In this document: positions 61,374 to 64,000 of the stretch, piece by piece
How the letters are laid out: every line of letters begins with the position of its first letter
Numbering within the stretch: position 1 is the stretch's first letter
Assembly (NCBI GenBank): GCA_017553505.1
Contig: JAFZLD010000025.1
Coordinates: 62,001 to 126,000, forward strand
Direction: 5' to 3'
From: Lachnospiraceae bacterium
Lineage (GTDB): Bacteria; Bacillota; Clostridia; Lachnospirales; Lachnospiraceae
Length of the DNA stretch: 64,000 bases
The notes under the pieces: generated by a model
Database searches by the model: none
Told to the model about the DNA's origin: nothing
The model's input: only the letters and a program-made list of their open reading frames with translations
Program-made: the position numbers and the translations under genes

Positions 61374-63096
61374 GACACAAATAAAAGCAATTAAGTACGG
61401 AAGCGGTCCCGCATTAATACTGGCGGGACCGGGTTCCGGTAAGACCACCGTACTTACACATCACATTAAGCACTTGATTGAAACGGGAGTTTCTCCCGAT
61501 AAGATTCTCGTAATTACCTTCACGAGAAAAGCGGCTTTCGAAATGAAGAGCCGATTCACAAATTTATGTCCCCAGACGGCCGCACAAACGACCTTCGGAA
61601 CATTTCACTCAATATTTTATAAGATTATAAAAGCCTTTGATAAGACAGAAAAGCGCCTGGTTTCAAGCGATGACAGGATTAATTATATTTCTTATCTTGC
61701 GTCAGACCATGCAAGTGCAGAGTATTATGACCATCATATTTCTTTTTACAAATCCCTGTCTGATAAGACTCTGTTTAGGTTTGTAAATGACACGGAAAAA
61801 GAAGAATTCCTGAAAGTTTATGATGCATATAACGACTGGCTTAAATCTGAAGGCATGATAGATTATGACGATATAATATGCGAATGTAACGAGCTGCTTA
61901 AAAGAAACAAAGAAGCGGTAAAATACCTTAATGATAAGTTCAGCCATATCTGTGTCGACGAGTTCCAGGATATAAACAATATACAATACGAGACCTTAAA
62001 GATAATGGCGGGCAAGCGCGGCATAATATATGCGGTAGGAGATGAAGACCAATCTATTTACGGGTTCAGGGGCGCTACGCCGGATATAATGAAACAGTTT
62101 ATAAAGGATTATGATAATACCGCCGTAATCAATCTTGCCAAGAACTATCGTTCATATCAGGAAATATCCGACTTTTCGTATAAGGTAATCAGCAAGAATC
62201 CCGGCAGACTGAATGAATATGCTCCCGATTGCATTAAATCCGATAATAAGAAACATGTACAGATGGTAATAAGCAAGTCGAGTGAGGAATCCATCAGGGC
62301 TTTGATAAGGGATTGCTACTGCCGAAACGATAAGTCTGACGCGGTGCTTTTAAGAACCAACAAAGAAGTGGCAGAGTATAGGCGGATACTGCTTAATACT
62401 TCTGAAGATGAAGATGCCTTCAAAGCCGGAATAATAGAGGATTTCTTGTGTTATATCGAATATATTCTTACAAGAAATATTCAGGCCCTGAAAATCATAA
62501 TCAATATTCCCGCACGCGGAATTCCCGGGTCTTTATTGAAAGATGCAGAAAGTCTTGAACATTTAAAGAAAAAAGTGGCCGGAACGAGGAAGGCAGACAT
62601 TATTTACGTATTTGAAAATAAGTTAAATGTATTAAAGGGCTTAAATCCGTTTTCTTTTACCATGTATCTTAGAAACATTATGGGCCTGTATGAGTATCAT
62701 CGCGAAAAGAGCGGTCTGATTAAGAAAGAAACTATTGATAAGATTTACGAAGAAATTCTTGGAGTTGCCGGTGTGTGCACCGATTTGAGCTCTTTCAAAG
62801 CTGAACTTGAGTTAATAAAGCCGTCGATAATACCAAAGACTTCAAACGATAAGGTCACTATTACAACCTTTCATCAGGCGAAGGGACTTGAGTGGGACAG
62901 AGTCTTCATACCTGACGCTATTGAGGGCAAGATTCCTGCGAGTATGTCGGTCTCGGAATGTAAGGTAGAGGAAGAGAGGCGACTGTTTTATGTGGCGCTT
63001 ACAAGAGCACGGGAAAATCTGTATATTTACACAATAAAAAATGAGGAAAGCGGCGGTTCGCTTCCCTCAAGATTTATTGAAGAATTTATTTCTTAA
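61363..63096 (+). CDS. UvrD/Rep-family helicase, short form
   Basis: The 577-residue superfamily 1 helicase has Walker [13 protein letters not shown], motif Ia [12 protein letters not shown], motif [10 protein letters not shown], motif [16 protein letters not shown], motif [11 protein letters not shown], motif [16 protein letters not shown] and motif [17 protein letters not shown]. It is shorter than the roughly 730-residue PcrA/UvrD, mainly in the 2B region. The TTG start at 61363 lies in the last codons of gltX with only a weak purine stretch upstream, so translation is probably coupled. It may function in repair or replication restart. Confidence 0.9.
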   Translation: MENKTQIKAIKYGSGPALILAGPGSGKTTVLTHHIKHLIETGVSPDKILVITFTRKAAFEMKSRFTNLCPQTAAQTTFGTFHSIFYKIIKAFDKTEKRLVSSDDRINYISYLASDHASAEYYDHHISFYKSLSDKTLFRFVNDTEKEEFLKVYDAYNDWLKSEGMIDYDDIICECNELLKRNKEAVKYLNDKFSHICVDEFQDINNIQYETLKIMAGKRGIIYAVGDEDQSIYGFRGATPDIMKQFIKDYDNTAVINLAKNYRSYQEISDFSYKVISKNPGRLNEYAPDCIKSDNKKHVQMVISKSSEESIRALIRDCYCRNDKSDAVLLRTNKEVAEYRRILLNTSEDEDAFKAGIIEDFLCYIEYILTRNIQALKIIINIPARGIPGSLLKDAESLEHLKKKVAGTRKADIIYVFENKLNVLKGLNPFSFTMYLRNIMGLYEYHREKSGLIKKETIDKIYEEILGVAGVCTDLSSFKAELELIKPSIIPKTSNDKVTITTFHQAKGLEWDRVFIPDAIEGKIPASMSVSECKVEEERRLFYVALTRARENLYIYTIKNEESGGSLPSRFIEEFIS

Positions 63097-63098
63097 AG

Positions 63099-63425
63099 TT
63101 ACTGGTCTTCAAAATCGAGGCTGTCGAGATATTCGTCGAATTTGTCTGCGGCAGCTTCGTATTCTTCTTCGTCTTCGATGTAGATTAATTCGGGCTCTTC
63201 GTTGGAATCTTCTTCATTCTCCTTATAGCCGTAAATCCAGACTTCATCGCTGTCTGCATTGCCTTCCTCATCAAGGGGCATAAGTGCGATGTAATCCTTA
63301 TCGTTCATCTCAAATATGGTAACAATGGAACATACAACGGTAGTGCCGTCATCGAGGTCGAGAGATACGGTCATTTCCTCGTCAAGTTCCTTATCAAAGT
63401 TGTTATCGTCGTTAAAATCGCTCAT
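63099..63425 (-). CDS. DUF1292 acidic protein
   Basis: The 108-residue protein is strongly acidic, with VSLDLDDGTTVVCSIVTIFE and YIALMPLDEEGNADSDEVWIYGYKE, a fair match to the DUF1292/YrzB family of unknown function. The start at 63425 (minus strand) has AAAGGA 6 bases upstream; longer versions include that site. It converges on the helicase gene with 2 bases between stops. Confidence 0.9.
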   Translation of the reverse strand: MSDFNDDNNFDKELDEEMTVSLDLDDGTTVVCSIVTIFEMNDKDYIALMPLDEEGNADSDEVWIYGYKENEEDSNEEPELIYIEDEEEYEAAADKFDEYLDSLDFEDQ

Positions 63426-63447
63426 AAAAAATCCTTTCATACGCTGT

Positions 63448-63476
63448 ATTGTTACTACAGTCTTATAGTATGTCAA
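63448..63476 (-). promoter_or_regulatory. Promoter for the DUF1292 gene
   Basis: Read on the minus strand, TTGACA (63471-63476) and AACAAT (63448-63453) have a 17-base spacer; the -10 is weak. Confidence 0.55.
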
Positions 63477-63568
63477 TTTGTTCGCACTTGCAAGCAAATA
63501 AATATACAAAGAAGCCTGTGTATGTGGTATATTGTAGATGTTGCAAATATGTAAAGGCGGTACCTGAT

Positions 63569-64000
63569 ATGCAGATTCTATTGTCTAAAGCAGGATTTAA
63601 GGGATACGGAGCATTTTTTGAAGGCAGCAAGCTCTATGTGTGCGCTGTCTTAAGTCATTTGCACAAGGCCGGCATCGTCCTTTATAACAGCGAGAATCTG
63701 CAGGAGACGAAGAAGATTACTATCCCCGAGGATTACTTTATCGGCGATGTAATGTGCGCGTATCTGACAGGTTCAGAGTTTAAGAATACAGCATATACTT
63801 TCTTTGCAGATGATAAGATTGTCCTCGATCCTTATGCCAGGGCTGTCAGTGAAGACGGAAAGTTTGGATTGGTAGTCAAAGAAAAAGCGTATCCTTCTTT
63901 TGCTTCCGACTCTATGCAGTTTGTAAAGTTTGAAGATTCACTTTTGTATACGCTTAATGTAAGAGGCTATACAATGGCGGATAAGAGCGTTAAGAGCGCT
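63569..64000 (+). CDS. GH13 glycogen-debranching/pullulanase-type enzyme (N-terminal part)
   Basis: The frame is open to the window end, giving the first 144 residues. They form the N-terminal beta domain of GH13 debranching-type enzymes, with FADDKIVLDPYARAVSED (like the DPYAR site of glycogen debranching proteins) and the closing LYTLNVRGYTMADKS (the family's YxLHVRGFT phrase). Such enzymes cut alpha-1,6 branches in glycogen or starch. The catalytic domain lies outside the window. Upstream a TGGTATATT extended -10 at 63525-63533 may be the promoter. Confidence 0.82.
   Translation, partial: MQILLSKAGFKGYGAFFEGSKLYVCAVLSHLHKAGIVLYNSENLQETKKITIPEDYFIGDVMCAYLTGSEFKNTAYTFFADDKIVLDPYARAVSEDGKFGLVVKEKAYPSFASDSMQFVKFEDSLLYTLNVRGYTMADKSVKSA

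Noticed and set aside
63041..63283. 80-codon open frame after the helicase
   Set aside because: It overlaps the helicase end and the antisense of the DUF1292 gene; the Arg/Leu-rich product is an artefact of acidic codons read on the other strand.

Overview
The window reads as chromosome of an anaerobic, low-to-mid GC Firmicute, most likely a Lachnospiraceae member close to Butyrivibrio or Pseudobutyrivibrio. This is an inference. It rests on the gene order ylxM-ffh-rpsP-khpA-rimM-trmD-rplS-rbgA-rnhB-ylqG-ylqH, a tyrosine T-box leader, an oxygen-sensitive class III ribonucleotide reductase, a GH13 glycogen-debranching-type enzyme, strong AGGAGG ribosome binding sites and TTGACA/TATAAT promoters. 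No rRNA, tRNA, CRISPR array, insertion sequence or integrase was seen.

Layout. 1-1314: the end of a threonine ammonia-lyase and an AraC regulator. 1.4-10.6 kb: a signal recognition, ribosome maturation and RNase HII cluster with two type I signal peptidases and two orphan flagellar-export-like proteins. 10.6-14 kb: a two-component system. 14-26.3 kb: a minus-strand PRPP synthetase, then DUF512, der, plsY and gpsA, a MoxR/VWA pair and two hybrid histidine kinases. 26.3-30.5 kb: tyrS behind a T-box, then cdd, a membrane MutS-like ATPase and rnhA. 30.6-53.6 kb: an AT-rich accessory island. 53.7-64 kb: core genes again, namely nrdD-nrdG-dut under a probable NrdR box, degV, a third hybrid kinase, gltX, a UvrD-family helicase, a DUF1292 protein and the start of a GH13 enzyme.

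The island is the exceptional part. Twenty same-strand, tightly packed genes encode nine radical SAM proteins: three of one paralogous family, three of a second, one singleton and two with a cobalamin-binding-type N-terminus. They sit with two related glycosyltransferase-like proteins, a sugar-1-phosphate nucleotidyltransferase, a stand-alone NRPS of order adenylation-carrier-condensation, an ABC exporter, a small very acidic Cys-free protein that could be a precursor or carrier, and two helical proteins of unknown function. The first two genes are a purine nucleoside phosphorylase and an MTA/SAH/5'-deoxyadenosine deaminase-type amidohydrolase. Together they would clear the 5'-deoxyadenosine that radical SAM enzymes release. 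I infer a biosynthetic pathway for an unknown, heavily radical-modified, possibly glycosylated and aminoacylated small molecule or peptide, with its own cofactor by-product disposal and export. Base composition and Lys codon choice (AAA in the island, AAG outside) suggest the island was acquired between rnhA and nrdD.
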